Shown here piece by piece: positions 22,645-30,419 of a stretch of DNA of 40,441 nt. Numbering within the stretch: position 1 is the stretch's first letter; each line of letters starts with the position of its first letter. The DNA is taken from the NCBI RefSeq assembly GCF_008923365.1, contig NZ_WBMR01000076.1, forward strand, positions 1 to 40,441, written 5' to 3'. The translations under genes were made by a program, and so were the position numbers. Origin of the DNA: Actinomadura montaniterrae (GTDB lineage Bacteria > Actinomycetota > Actinomycetes > Streptosporangiales > Streptosporangiaceae). The notes under the pieces were generated by a model. The model searched no databases. It worked only from the letters and a program-made list of their open reading frames with translations, and was not told the DNA's origin.

Positions 22645-23433
22645 ATGTCAACGGACGTGACCGCAGCCCCGGCCGACGCCGAGGGGGCGGACGACCGCAC
22701 TACCGCGTCAGGTGCAGGAGAACCGCCCATGACCCAGACAGCCCCGCCGACCGGGACGCGTGCCCTCAAGCTCCCGCCCGTCCTGGTGGTGGCGATCGGG
22801 AACCTCAAGGGCGGCGTTGGGAAGACCACCTCCGCGTTCTTCCTCGCTGTCTACTTCGCCGTTGTGCACGGCAAGCGGGTCCTGGTGATCGACGCCGACC
22901 CGCTCTCGCAGAGCGGGTACTCCTGGTACCGCAAGCTCCGCAAGCGCGGGCTCAAGTGGCCCTTTGACTTGGAGAGCTTCCCCAGCAAGCACGTAGACGA
23001 CTTCATCGAAGACAAGATCGAGTCTGCCCAGTGGGACGTGATCATCGTCGACACCGGCGGAGAGTCCCCCGAGATCCTCAAGGCCGCCGTCCGGTGCTCC
23101 CACGAGCTCCTCATGGTCGGGGCGCCTAACGACGCCGAGATGGAGCGCATCCCCTCAACCTTCGAGGCCGCCGCCGAAGCTACGGCGGGGAGCGCACGAG
23201 CCATCAACGTCCGCGTGCTGCTCACCAAGATCCCCACCGTCCGCAATTCGACCGAGGAGAAGAAGTCGCGCAAGGACCTCGCCGAGGCTGACTATGAGGT
23301 CTTGACCAACGGCGCGCACAACTGGCAGTGGTACCGCGAGGCGGTAGGCAGCACCAACCCGATAGACGACCTCGCCGAGTACCGGGCCATCGGGGACGAG
23401 GTCGTCGCTGAATACATGGTGGACGCCGCCTGA
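22645..23433 (+). CDS. parA: ParA-family partition ATPase
   Basis: 262 residues from ATG 22645. Walker-type ParA signature: deviant Walker A KGGVGKTT at 55-62, Walker A' VIDADPLSQSG, and the Walker B region VIIVDTGGESPE. ParA ATPases pattern DNA and move plasmid copies apart with a centromere-binding partner. The partner candidate is the next gene, which overlaps its stop (TGATG). The N-terminal ~45 residues are disordered and lack an HTH, so it is not of the larger ParA type Ia. Leaderless transcription from the promoter just upstream is likely, besides the operon promoter at 21971. Confidence 0.93.
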   Translation: MSTDVTAAPADAEGADDRTTASGAGEPPMTQTAPPTGTRALKLPPVLVVAIGNLKGGVGKTTSAFFLAVYFAVVHGKRVLVIDADPLSQSGYSWYRKLRKRGLKWPFDLESFPSKHVDDFIEDKIESAQWDVIIVDTGGESPEILKAAVRCSHELLMVGAPNDAEMERIPSTFEAAAEATAGSARAINVRVLLTKIPTVRNSTEEKKSRKDLAEADYEVLTNGAHNWQWYREAVGSTNPIDDLAEYRAIGDEVVAEYMVDAA

Positions 23434-24389
23434 TGCCGCCCAGGAAGAGCAAGAGCCGCATCGGCGGCGACAGTAACCCTCTCGCCGACGACGCTGAGCA
23501 CACCGCGCCAGTCTCTCCGTTGCACGATCAGCCCTACGAGCGCGGCGAGAGGCCACAGCCAGAGACCAGCGCCGACGCCAACGGAGCATCGCCGCCGGCG
23601 ACCGTGGAACAGGCGCCCGCGCGGGTCGCCGAGGTCGAAAAGGTTCGGCCTCCCGCGACTCCTCAGGAGATGGTCGAGTACCTGGACTCGTTCACTCCGC
23701 TTGACGCTCCTCTTGCGGCTACCGCTGACCTCACCGACAAGGAACGGCAGATCCGCGACCAGTACGAGGCCGCCATAGCTGGCGCAGATCTCGGCTTCAT
23801 CGTGGAGGGCATGGTTGCCAAGTGGACCCAGGCGGGAGAGCTGTACCGGGACGAGTACGCCGAGTTCGAGGACTACTGCCAGGCGCACGACCGGTCCATG
23901 CGCCGTATCAACCAGCTCATGCAGGTTGCCCCGCTCGGGCTGCACATCCTGCGGCGGCTGGGAAAAAATTTTTCCCGGCTCCGGCTGAACGAGTCGCATG
24001 CGAAACACCTGCTCCCCCTCGCCGACCGGGCCGGGGACGATGCCGCTGTGTTGGTGTACGAGACGCTTCTACGCGCCAACGAGCGCGTCACGGGACGGCT
24101 TCTACAGGCCGTCCTCGCCAGGCTTCCAGAGGACCGCTGGAACCCCGATGAGGCCGTGACCACCATTGAGGCGTTCCTCGCCGAGGGAAGCCGGGTCCTG
24201 CCCGCCGAACGAGAGCAGGCCCCAGCCGCTCCGGTCGAAGCCGAGATCGGTCGCATCCAGAAGACCGTTCAGCGCGCCACCCGCCTTGCACACCGGCAAC
24301 CCGACCTTGCGCGCCGGATCGCCGCAGAGTTGGAGCAGGCAGCTCAGCGCATCCGAGCCGAGCTGAGAGACGGCGAGCCGGGAGCGTAA
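23433..24389 (+). CDS. Partition partner with ParB/KorB-like HTH (no ParB nuclease domain)
   Basis: 318 residues from ATG 23433, overlapping the parA stop by one base. The first ~95 residues are disordered. Residues about 118-200 carry a pattern typical of phage and plasmid HTH proteins, with the helix DEYAEFEDYCQAHDRSMRRINQLM (about 140-164) and LNESHAKHLLPL next to it. The C-terminal third is helical (dimerisation-like). It lacks the CTPase motif of canonical ParB, so a centromere-binding role is inferred from its position. The C-terminal 46 bp overlap the convergent HD gene. Confidence 0.78.
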   Translation: MPPRKSKSRIGGDSNPLADDAEHTAPVSPLHDQPYERGERPQPETSADANGASPPATVEQAPARVAEVEKVRPPATPQEMVEYLDSFTPLDAPLAATADLTDKERQIRDQYEAAIAGADLGFIVEGMVAKWTQAGELYRDEYAEFEDYCQAHDRSMRRINQLMQVAPLGLHILRRLGKNFSRLRLNESHAKHLLPLADRAGDDAAVLVYETLLRANERVTGRLLQAVLARLPEDRWNPDEAVTTIEAFLAEGSRVLPAEREQAPAAPVEAEIGRIQKTVQRATRLAHRQPDLARRIAAELEQAAQRIRAELRDGEPGA

Positions 24390-24961
24390 CGGCAGGCCAC
24401 GAGCTCAGCACGCATGACCATCACGTGGAGCGCATCAGCGAGCGGCCGGGGGACGACCCCGGCCGCTTTGCTGTGGAAGACACGGAAATAGGGCACCGCG
24501 GCGAGGAACGCGCCGCGCGTCCGCCAGTACTCGGCCGGGTCGATCTCGCGCGACAGGCCCCTGTTGAGTACCGATTCCAGCGAGACCGCCTTATCGGCGG
24601 TGCTGGCCAGCAGCGTGGGCACGTCGCCGAGGGGCGGCTCGGCCTCGCCAGCAGCGTCGAGGGCCTGGTGCTCGTCAGCGAGGGCCCGGACCACCCGGGC
24701 GACCCCCGCAGAGAGCTCGGCAGTGATGACTCCGTACACGTCTTCAACGCCCGCGAGCGGGGCGAACTCCGGGCCGTCGTGCACCAGCGCCGCAGCGATC
24801 AACTCAGGCGTTGCGGAGGGCACGTGACGGCCAAGGCACGTCGCGACCCTGACCCCATGCCCCAGCGCGGGCGCGCCGTCGATCTGGTGCCCCTGACACC
24901 AGGCCCGGGCGAGCCTCAGTCCGGTCGACACGAGCGGGTCAGTGCGAAATCGCAGAGCCAT
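24344..24961 (-). CDS. HD-domain phosphohydrolase, SpoT/MESH1-like
   Basis: 205 residues from ATG 24961, with AGGAAGG upstream. HD signature: H35 in ALGHGVRVA, H61-D62 in AALVHDGPEF and D123 in TADKAVSLESV, the set found in (p)ppGpp hydrolases and MESH1. Such enzymes degrade ppGpp or related nucleotides with a divalent metal. No synthetase domain is present, so it may act only as a hydrolase. The gene overlaps the end of the partition gene on the other strand by 46 bp and lies back to back with the gene at 24989. Confidence 0.75.
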   Translation of the reverse strand: MALRFRTDPLVSTGLRLARAWCQGHQIDGAPALGHGVRVATCLGRHVPSATPELIAAALVHDGPEFAPLAGVEDVYGVITAELSAGVARVVRALADEHQALDAAGEAEPPLGDVPTLLASTADKAVSLESVLNRGLSREIDPAEYWRTRGAFLAAVPYFRVFHSKAAGVVPRPLADALHVMVMRAELVACRYAPGSPSLSSARMR

Positions 24962-24988
24962 CGGGGGAGCCTTCCTATCCTGTGGGGT

Positions 24989-25495
24989 GTGAGTGGGAGC
25001 GGGCCGTTGCCGCAGTGGCCGGATGCCACGTGCGTGGTCTGTCCGGGACAGAACCTCGGGCCGGGAGAGTTCGACGTTGTCGACCGGCCGGACCCGACGC
25101 GGGCTTACGACCCGGCCGCCGGGTGCCGAGTCGACCGCGCCACGGGCGCGCCGGTGTGCGTGCATCCATTCCGTGTCGGGCTGCCGCCGGGCCGGTATGC
25201 CTCCGCCGGCGAGAGCCTGCCCGACCTCACCGCTGCGGCGACCCCGTCCCGGCCGGGCGTGGTCGAGGCCGTGTTCGTGCCGACGCGCGAGCAGCTCGAA
25301 TTGCCCGAGGCGGTCGAAGATCTTGAGGGTTGGCTGATTGCGATGCTGCGGACTGCGCGGCCGGATGAGCTGCGCTCCGCACTCGACCAGGCCGAGACCG
25401 CCGCAGCCGTCCGGTTCAGCGGCGAGCAGATCATCACTGCCCTGCGGCGCGTGCTGGCGACCGAGCTGGACACCGCCCGGCCTACCGGGCTCTAG
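24989..25495 (+). CDS. Hypothetical protein, possibly leaderless (168 aa)
   Basis: 168 residues from GTG 24989. TATCCT lies about 12 bp upstream and no RBS is present, so the transcript may be leaderless. An N-terminal C-x2-C (ATCVVCPG) and later Cys (GCRVD, PVCVHP) hint at metal binding. The C-terminal half is helical (EDLEGWLIAMLRT and LRRVLATEL). It starts back to back with the HD gene (24961), probably from a shared divergent promoter region. Not recognised. Confidence 0.65.
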   Translation: MSGSGPLPQWPDATCVVCPGQNLGPGEFDVVDRPDPTRAYDPAAGCRVDRATGAPVCVHPFRVGLPPGRYASAGESLPDLTAAATPSRPGVVEAVFVPTREQLELPEAVEDLEGWLIAMLRTARPDELRSALDQAETAAAVRFSGEQIITALRRVLATELDTARPTGL

Positions 25496-25863
25496 GCGCC
25501 GTCCGGCGCGTTCCTCGTGGGCGGGGGAGGGCTCGGCGTCACGGCCATCACTTCGGCGACGCCTTCCACGCAGGCGTCAATGCCGTCCAGGAGGCCGAGC
25601 GGCATGCCGCCGCGCGGCCCGTCGAGCCAGCGGAACACCTCCGCTACGGGATCGGGGGCGATCCTCCAGGGTCCTTGCCCGCGATAGGTGACCACCAGGC
25701 ACCGGGCCTCTTCGGCGCCGTTGGCGCCGCTGATGAGCTCGCGGACGATGGCGGCCGCCATGACCGGAGTGCGGCGGCGCAGGGCCGCGTGAAGGGCGTC
25801 GATCGGCTCCCACACGGGACGGGGCAGCGGCGGCAGGTCGGTGGATTCGTCAGCAGTCGACAT
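25492..25863 (-). CDS. Hypothetical protein (123 aa)
   Basis: 123 residues from ATG 25863, with GGAG about 12 nt upstream. Mixed alpha/beta, with LVVTYRGQGPWRIAPDP and VFRWLDGPRGG, and a Pro-rich tail. The stop codons of this gene and the preceding plus-strand gene overlap (25492-25495). It is the last of a minus-strand set beginning near 27258. Family not recognised. Confidence 0.55.
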   Translation of the reverse strand: MSTADESTDLPPLPRPVWEPIDALHAALRRRTPVMAAAIVRELISGANGAEEARCLVVTYRGQGPWRIAPDPVAEVFRWLDGPRGGMPLGLLDGIDACVEGVAEVMAVTPSPPPPTRNAPDGA

Positions 25864-25970
25864 GAGTAGGGACTCCAGAGGTAGGGAGGGATGCAGATGG
25901 CCTCCGTCCCACGGGGTGCGGGCGGAGGCCATCACGGGCAGGGCGCCACCAGGGCGCCGGGCGATGGGGG

Positions 25971-26603
25971 CTAGCCGGCGTGCAGCTCGGCGGGGGTCCG
26001 GTCGCCGGCGTCCGCATCGGTGTCGCCGAAGTCGAACCCGTGGTGCCTGCCGCCCTTGTGGATGCCGATCGAGGAGTACCGGGCCTCCAGCAGGGCCAGG
26101 CGGCGCCGGGTCTCGTCCTTGCCGATCCAGTACCGGGCGGGCGGGTCGCCCCATCCGGCCGCGCGGTAGCACTGCTCGGTGTAGTCGCCGTGGTCCCAGC
26201 CGAACCGCTCGCGGTCGGTCATGTGGACCAGGTCCACGCCGGTGCGGTCGTGGATCCGGGTGCACAGCGTGGCCTGCGCGATGACCGCGTGGACCATCTC
26301 GTCCACCGGGGCCGACACCATCAGCTCGGCGATGCTCTCGTTGCCGTTGGTGAGCTCGTACACCGCGGCCTTGAGGGCCAGGACCCGCATCGCCTCATCG
26401 AAGAGCGGGGCCGAGTCGCGGTCGAGGTCCCAGCGCGCGACCAGCGGGTAACCGGTGAAGGTGGCCCAGCAGTCGGCGTAGAGCTGCGTCGAGGATGCGA
26501 GCCGTTCGTACTCGCGGTCGGCCTCCAGCGTTGCGAGGATCTCCGCCGCGCGGTCCCCGACCTCGCGAGGCGCGGGCAGGGTGTTGGTGTGCTGTTCGTC
26601 CAT
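25971..26603 (-). CDS. Hypothetical protein (210 aa)
   Basis: 210 residues from ATG 26603, which overlaps the preceding stop by one base. The mid region is helical (EAMRVLALKAAVYELTNG and MVHAVIAQATLCTRIHDRTGVDLVHM). The C-terminus has a W/Y-rich patch (GWGDPPARYWIGKDE) and a His/Asp-rich tail (HKGGRHHGFDFGD). No family recognised. It lies with two small genes in a minus-strand operon that starts at 27258. Confidence 0.6.
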   Translation of the reverse strand: MDEQHTNTLPAPREVGDRAAEILATLEADREYERLASSTQLYADCWATFTGYPLVARWDLDRDSAPLFDEAMRVLALKAAVYELTNGNESIAELMVSAPVDEMVHAVIAQATLCTRIHDRTGVDLVHMTDRERFGWDHGDYTEQCYRAAGWGDPPARYWIGKDETRRRLALLEARYSSIGIHKGGRHHGFDFGDTDADAGDRTPAELHAG

Positions 26604-26989
26604 CAGGATTCCCTTCCAGAGGTTGACGGGTGGACGAGCGACGACGGCGGCCAGGCCGCCGACGAGTGGTAACCGTGACGGCGCGGGGACGGGGGCACCG
26701 CCGCGCCGCCACGGTGGTCAATGGGGGAGCCGACCCAGGCCGGCGCCCGATGCTCGCGCTCGGCCTCGCGCATCGCGGCGAGTAGGCCGCGCGGGTCGGA
26801 CGAGCTGAGGGTGAGTGCCGGAGCCTTCGGCCACGTGGGGAACGCCCAGAGCCGTCGACTCGCTGGGCCGTACATCAGCCACCAGCCGGGGGAGGACATC
26901 GCGAGCTGGTCGACGGCCGCGCGGCCCCGGGCGAGCGCGTCTGCATCGTCTGCCCGGCGCCGCAGCGTCTCCGGCGTCCGGACTCTCAC
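26603..26989 (-). CDS. Hypothetical protein (128 aa)
   Basis: 128 residues from GTG 26989, overlapping the preceding stop (GTGA at 26986). The sequence PGWWLMYGPASRRLWAFPTWP suggests a compact beta domain. The C-terminus is Pro/Arg-rich and may be disordered. Function unknown; the gene is in an operon with its two neighbours. Confidence 0.6.
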   Translation of the reverse strand: MRVRTPETLRRRADDADALARGRAAVDQLAMSSPGWWLMYGPASRRLWAFPTWPKAPALTLSSSDPRGLLAAMREAEREHRAPAWVGSPIDHRGGAAVPPSPRRHGYHSSAAWPPSSLVHPSTSGRES

Positions 26990-27258
26990 CGGTCCCCGCC
27001 GCCCTCCGCAAGAACCTCGCTGCGCCGTGCCTGGAGCCGCTCGGCCTGAGTCTCAAGCTCGGCGCGCAGCCCGGCCAGGTCGCCGGCATCCACCGTTACC
27101 CAGACCCCGCCGCCGCGGAGCTCCTTAGGCAGGTCGGCCCGCCGGGTCGCGTACCAGTGCCCGGCATCGCTGGGCCAGATCGCCCAGTCAGGGAAGTCCG
27201 CCGCCAAGCTCGCGCGCTCAGCAGCCGAGGGAGCGGGTTCGAGCGTCTTGCCGGTCAT
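26986..27258 (-). CDS. Hypothetical protein (90 aa)
   Basis: 90 residues from ATG 27258; the open frame to 27318 runs into the operator. DFPDWAIWPSDAGHWYATRRADLP is a conserved-looking W-rich motif seen in small actinomycete proteins near XRE/DUF397 pairs, followed by a helix (ELETQAERLQARRSE). First gene of a minus-strand operon reading away from the XRE gene, sharing the operator at 27311-27333. Confidence 0.65.
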   Translation of the reverse strand: MTGKTLEPAPSAAERASLAADFPDWAIWPSDAGHWYATRRADLPKELRGGGVWVTVDAGDLAGLRAELETQAERLQARRSEVLAEGGGDR

Positions 27259-27310
27259 GACGTAATCACCTGCTGTTGGCCCGGGAATGCTGGTAGAACA
27301 CTGTAAACTA

Positions 27311-27333
27311 CGCCACACACTGAGTGTTTGGCG
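27311..27333. promoter_or_regulatory. 23-bp inverted repeat operator between divergent genes
   Basis: CGCCACACACT (27311-27321) and AGTGTTTGGCG (27323-27333) are inverted copies, 10 of 11 positions, around a single central base. It lies between the divergent starts at 27258 and 27393. This is a good candidate for the binding site of the XRE-family protein encoded next to it. Confidence 0.7.
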
Positions 27334-27392
27334 AGTACCTTGTCACCATTCCCTGGGAAAGCCGGTAAAGCTTGGGAAGCGGAGCGTGAGTA

Positions 27393-28214
27393 ATGCCGAT
27401 CAATCCGTCACCGGATCCGCGATCGTCCATGTGGGCGTGGATAGCTCATGACCTGCGGCTTTACCGTGAGCGGCGAGGGCAGTCCGGGCAAGCGGTGGCC
27501 CGTCTGCTGAACGTCGGCCGCTCGTCCATTTCCAGGCTGGAAAACGACCAGGCCCGCCTGACAGAAGATCAGGCGGTAATCCTGGATAAGGCGTGGGACA
27601 CAGGAGGGCATTTCACCCTCATGGTCTGGTATGCCAGCAAAGGCCACGACCCGGAATGGTTCCGGCAGCACGTCGAGATCGAGCGACGCGCCCGCGTGAT
27701 CAAGATCTGGGATCTCGCCTGGATACCGGGCCTGTTCCAGACGCAGGACTACGCCCGCGCGAGCCTGCTCGCCGGAAGGCTCGCCGGAGGGTTCTCCGAC
27801 ATCACCGACCTGCTTGAGGCCCGGCTCCTACGACAGCAGATCCTTCACCAGGACGAGCCGCCCGTCCTGCTCGTACTGATCTGGGAGCCGCTGCTCGCCG
27901 TCCCCGTAGGCGGGCCGGAGGTCATGCGGGACCAACTACGGCACCTGCTGGAGGTCTCCCACCTCCCGAACACCTCCGTCCGAGTCGTCCCCACGGCCGC
28001 CGGCGCGCACATCGGACTGGACGGATGCTTCAAGATCATGACATCAGGTGGAAGTGACGTAGCGTATGTGGAAGCGCCGGGCGGCGGGCGACTTGTCCCC
28101 ACCTCAGCCGAGGTGCTGTCCTACGCAATATGGTGGGACACCATCGGCCAGGAAGCACTACCCGCAGGCGCCTCACGAGAGCTCGTCACGCGGTACATGG
28201 AGGGCATGCAGTGA
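27393..28214 (+). CDS. XRE-family HTH protein with DUF5753
   Basis: 273 residues from ATG 27393. HTH about 15-65 (LRLYRERRGQSGQAVARLLN then RSSISRLEND). The remainder follows the DUF5753 pattern of actinomycete WhiJ-like regulators: IWDLAWIPGLFQTQDYARA, RLLRQQIL, then AGAHIGLDG. These proteins pair with a small DUF397 protein, here the next gene with overlapping start and stop. In Streptomyces such pairs affect development or antibiotic production; the plasmid pair may act as a DNA-binding regulator with its partner as modulator. The inverted repeat upstream is a likely site. Confidence 0.92.
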   Translation: MPINPSPDPRSSMWAWIAHDLRLYRERRGQSGQAVARLLNVGRSSISRLENDQARLTEDQAVILDKAWDTGGHFTLMVWYASKGHDPEWFRQHVEIERRARVIKIWDLAWIPGLFQTQDYARASLLAGRLAGGFSDITDLLEARLLRQQILHQDEPPVLLVLIWEPLLAVPVGGPEVMRDQLRHLLEVSHLPNTSVRVVPTAAGAHIGLDGCFKIMTSGGSDVAYVEAPGGGRLVPTSAEVLSYAIWWDTIGQEALPAGASRELVTRYMEGMQ

Positions 28215-28387
28215 ACCTTGTATGGCGGAAGGCGAGCCGAAGCAGCGCCCAGGGAGGTGACTGCGTCGAGCTCGCATCACTGACGGCCAGCGTTGCCGTA
28301 CGTGACAGCAAGGACCCCGAGGGCCCCAAGCTCATGCTCGGCCGCGACACCTTCCGGGCACTGCTGGCCGACCTGAAGCGCTCATAG
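28211..28387 (+). CDS. DUF397 protein, partner of XRE regulator
   Basis: 58 residues from GTG 28211, overlapping the XRE stop. The family pattern is clear: LVWRKASRSSAQGGDCVELA, then VAVRDSKDPEGPKL and FRALLADLK. DUF397 proteins are small beta-rich partners of the upstream HTH protein and may bind it directly, as a regulator or antitoxin-like element. Confidence 0.9.
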   Translation: MNLVWRKASRSSAQGGDCVELASLTASVAVRDSKDPEGPKLMLGRDTFRALLADLKRS

Positions 28388-28400
28388 ATCACCACCCCGC

Positions 28401-28438
28401 AGCATGAAGGGCCCCGGTCACCCGGGGCCCTTCATGCT
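28401..28438. terminator. Long perfect hairpin terminator
   Basis: The left arm 28401-28417 (AGCATGAAGGGCCCCGG) pairs with 28422-28438 over 17 bp with a 4-nt loop. It follows the DUF397 gene and precedes the end of the gene at 28456, so it can end both. No U tract. Confidence 0.8.
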
Positions 28439-28455
28439 GTTCACGGCATGGACGG

Positions 28456-29187
28456 TCAGATGACCGGCACCACGCCGCCGACCAGCCGACCAGCACGAGC
28501 GGCGGCCGCGAGGCGCTCGCCGATCCGGTCCAGGGCGGTGTGCGAGCCGAGGCCGGAGGCGACCAGGAGCACGCAGCCGCCGACCACCGCGGCGGCCGCC
28601 GCCCACCCGTCCGGGAGGACGAGCTCGCCGTCATACAACCGCGTCCGGTCCGGCTGCGTGAGGGTCAGCCAGTCCGGCCCGAGAGCGGCGCGCCATCCGG
28701 TGGCCGCGCCCAGCTCGGCGAGCCGGGCGAGATCGGCGACCAGGTCCAGGCCGAGGCCGAGCAGGTGCGCGGCGACCTTGTCGACGCGCTCGCCGCCGGG
28801 ATCGCCGCCGGCGACGGTATCGGCCAGGTCGACGACCAGGAGCGGCACGTCTCCGGCCAGGCCCGCCGTCGCGGTCGCAGGCCGGGACTCCGCGAGCGCC
28901 TCCCGCAGCCCGGCCACCTGCCGGACCGGGGCGTCCGGGACGCACCACGGGTGCGCGAGCCGCGCCGCGGTCACCAGCCCCTCGCGCAGGAGCACGACCT
29001 CCGCGATACCGTCCACCGCGCCGGCGTCGCCGCAGACCGCGCACGTCCACCCGTCCGCCGCCGCGCGGGCGAGCTGCTCGACGTCGGCCGGGTCGATCTC
29101 GCCGACGAGCTCGGGCGCCACATCCACCGTCAACACCACGTACGCCCTTCCGTCCAGGTCACCGGGTTCCCACGGTAGGGCGGGCAC
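28456..29187 (-). CDS. Hypothetical protein (243 aa)
   Basis: 243 residues from GTG 29187. Strand patterns LTVDVAPE and PLLVVDLADTV, a C-x2-C (WTCAVCGDAG) with a later Cys (HPWCVPD), and Val/Ala/Gly-rich helices near the C-terminus (AAAAVVGGCVLLVAS). The Cys set may bind zinc. Not recognised. The 235 bp upstream (29188-29422) hold no gene that I can support. Confidence 0.55.
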   Translation of the reverse strand: MPALPWEPGDLDGRAYVVLTVDVAPELVGEIDPADVEQLARAAADGWTCAVCGDAGAVDGIAEVVLLREGLVTAARLAHPWCVPDAPVRQVAGLREALAESRPATATAGLAGDVPLLVVDLADTVAGGDPGGERVDKVAAHLLGLGLDLVADLARLAELGAATGWRAALGPDWLTLTQPDRTRLYDGELVLPDGWAAAAAVVGGCVLLVASGLGSHTALDRIGERLAAAARAGRLVGGVVPVI

Positions 29188-29422
29188 GGGGTCGAGGCGG
29201 GCCGATTCCCAGCGTGGCCGGGGCCGGTCCGTGGTCGGGGGAATCGCTGCCGCGGAGCTTCCGGTGCTCGGGCCGTAGACGGCCCTGCGCTCCGGGTCTC
29301 CTTGCCCTCGAATCGACCGTGCTGCAGGACGGTGGCCGGGGCGCCGGTGCAGGTCAGCGCGCCACGGTCAGGCCCGTACAGGGCGGGGAGACGGGCTGAG
29401 GTTCGCAGGATTCAGGAGGAGA

Positions 29423-29824
29423 TCAGGGGAGAGGTTCGGTGCGCAGTGCGGCGTCAAGGGCCAGAAGTTCTGCCGCACGGTCGGTGAGGATCGGCCAGCC
29501 GCGCCGCCGTCCGGCCAGCGCCACCGCGGCCGCCGTGATGTCGGTCGAGGGCGGTCGGGCGCCGGCGAGGAGATCGGCGGCCGCCGCGGCGTCGCGCTCG
29601 CCGAAGGGCTCGACCACCACCACCGCGACGCCCAGGAGCGCCGCGAGGCCCTGACGGCGCAGCGGCCCGGGAATCCGCGCCAGCCCCACCGCGAGCGCAG
29701 GAGCAGGGATCGCCACGGCGTTCCCCTGCTGCAAGGCGGCCGCGATCATCGCACGCGCGTACAGGGTGCGGCCCGTGATCGCCGTCTCGACGGCGGCAAC
29801 GTCCAGCAGACGTCCGCTGATCAC
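29423..29824 (-). CDS. PIN-domain (VapC-like) toxin candidate
   Basis: 133 residues from GTG 29824. PIN pattern: D8 in LLDVAAVET, D95 in PPSTDITAAAVALAGRR and D115 in WPILTDRAAEL, the acidic residues that bind Mg in VapC RNases. The usual acidic residue in the second helix (near residue 45) is Val/Ala here, so activity may be altered. VapC toxins cleave tRNA or rRNA. The gene begins 3 bp after the stop of a small upstream gene that fits an antitoxin, so the two form a plasmid stability operon. Confidence 0.7.
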   Translation of the reverse strand: MISGRLLDVAAVETAITGRTLYARAMIAAALQQGNAVAIPAPALAVGLARIPGPLRRQGLAALLGVAVVVVEPFGERDAAAAADLLAGARPPSTDITAAAVALAGRRRGWPILTDRAAELLALDAALRTEPLP

Positions 29825-29827
29825 CGA

Positions 29828-30070
29828 TCAGGACGCGCGACGGTGCGAGGAGGCGTCCAGCGACCGCCGGGCCCGCTCGACCTCGCCGACCGGCAGCCCA
29901 CCGGGCAGCGCAGCCAGCGCCGTCAGGGCGTCATCGGTCGAGGCGACCGGCCGCTCATGCTCATCAGCCAGCCGCAGCAGCGCCGCCGGCAGCTTGGCCG
30001 CGTCGAGCTCGTCGACGAGCCGGTGCAGCTCGGCGCGCCGCTCGGCCGCGTCGTCCTGGTGCTCGCTCAT
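29828..30070 (-). CDS. Small antitoxin-like protein
   Basis: 80 residues from ATG 30070, with TACACT about 10 bp upstream and no RBS (possibly leaderless). Acidic, helical (ERRAELHRLVDELDAAKLPAALLRLADE) with a basic tail. Size, charge and position ahead of a PIN protein match actinomycete antitoxins, but no DNA-binding fold is certain. Copy 2 of the structured repeat begins 40 bp upstream. Confidence 0.65.
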   Translation of the reverse strand: MSEHQDDAAERRAELHRLVDELDAAKLPAALLRLADEHERPVASTDDALTALAALPGGLPVGEVERARRSLDASSHRRAS

Positions 30071-30109
30071 GGCCCCGAGTGTACGCCGCAGGCCCCCGCA
30101 CGCCCGGAC

Positions 30110-30390
30110 GTCCGGCCACAAGGCCGGACAACACCCCGGCCTCCGGCCGGGGCTCCCCCTTTCCCTCCCGACCCGAGGCCGGATGGTACGTGCCGCCCGG
30201 AACCCATCAAGGGCGCCTACGGCGTCGCTACGCGATGGCCTACGGCCACCCTTGACCGAACCCGAACGGCACTGGCTGAACTCTGTGTCGGTTCGGGAGA
30301 AAAAGGGGGAGCGGGAAGGGCACCCACGGGGCCGAGGCCCTCGCCCGACTACCGGTGAGCACGGGGCCGGGCACAAGCCACCCCCCGAAC
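30110..30390. repeat. Structured repeat, copy 2
   Basis: Two hairpins open the element: GTCCGGCC/GGCCGGAC around ACAA (30110-30129) and CCCCGGCC/GGCCGGGG around TCC (30134-30152). An outer stem pairs 30153-30176 with 30288-30311 (21 of 24). The core is TCAAGGG (30207-30213) / CCCTTGA (30249-30255) around three contiguous hairpins at 30214-30224, 30225-30235 and 30236-30248, with loop TAC in each. The 49 bp 30207-30255 are identical to copy 1 (2266-2314). The outer stem differs in sequence but keeps pairing. The 3' part matches copy 1 to about 30387. It lies just upstream of the antitoxin-like gene. Confidence 0.9.
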
Positions 30391-30419
30391 TCGAACAGGC
30401 GTTCGGTTATGGTCGGTTC

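Noticed and set aside
29188..29422. Possible gene in the 235-bp gap
   Set aside because: Only short frames without RBS or recognisable sequence; nothing I can support.
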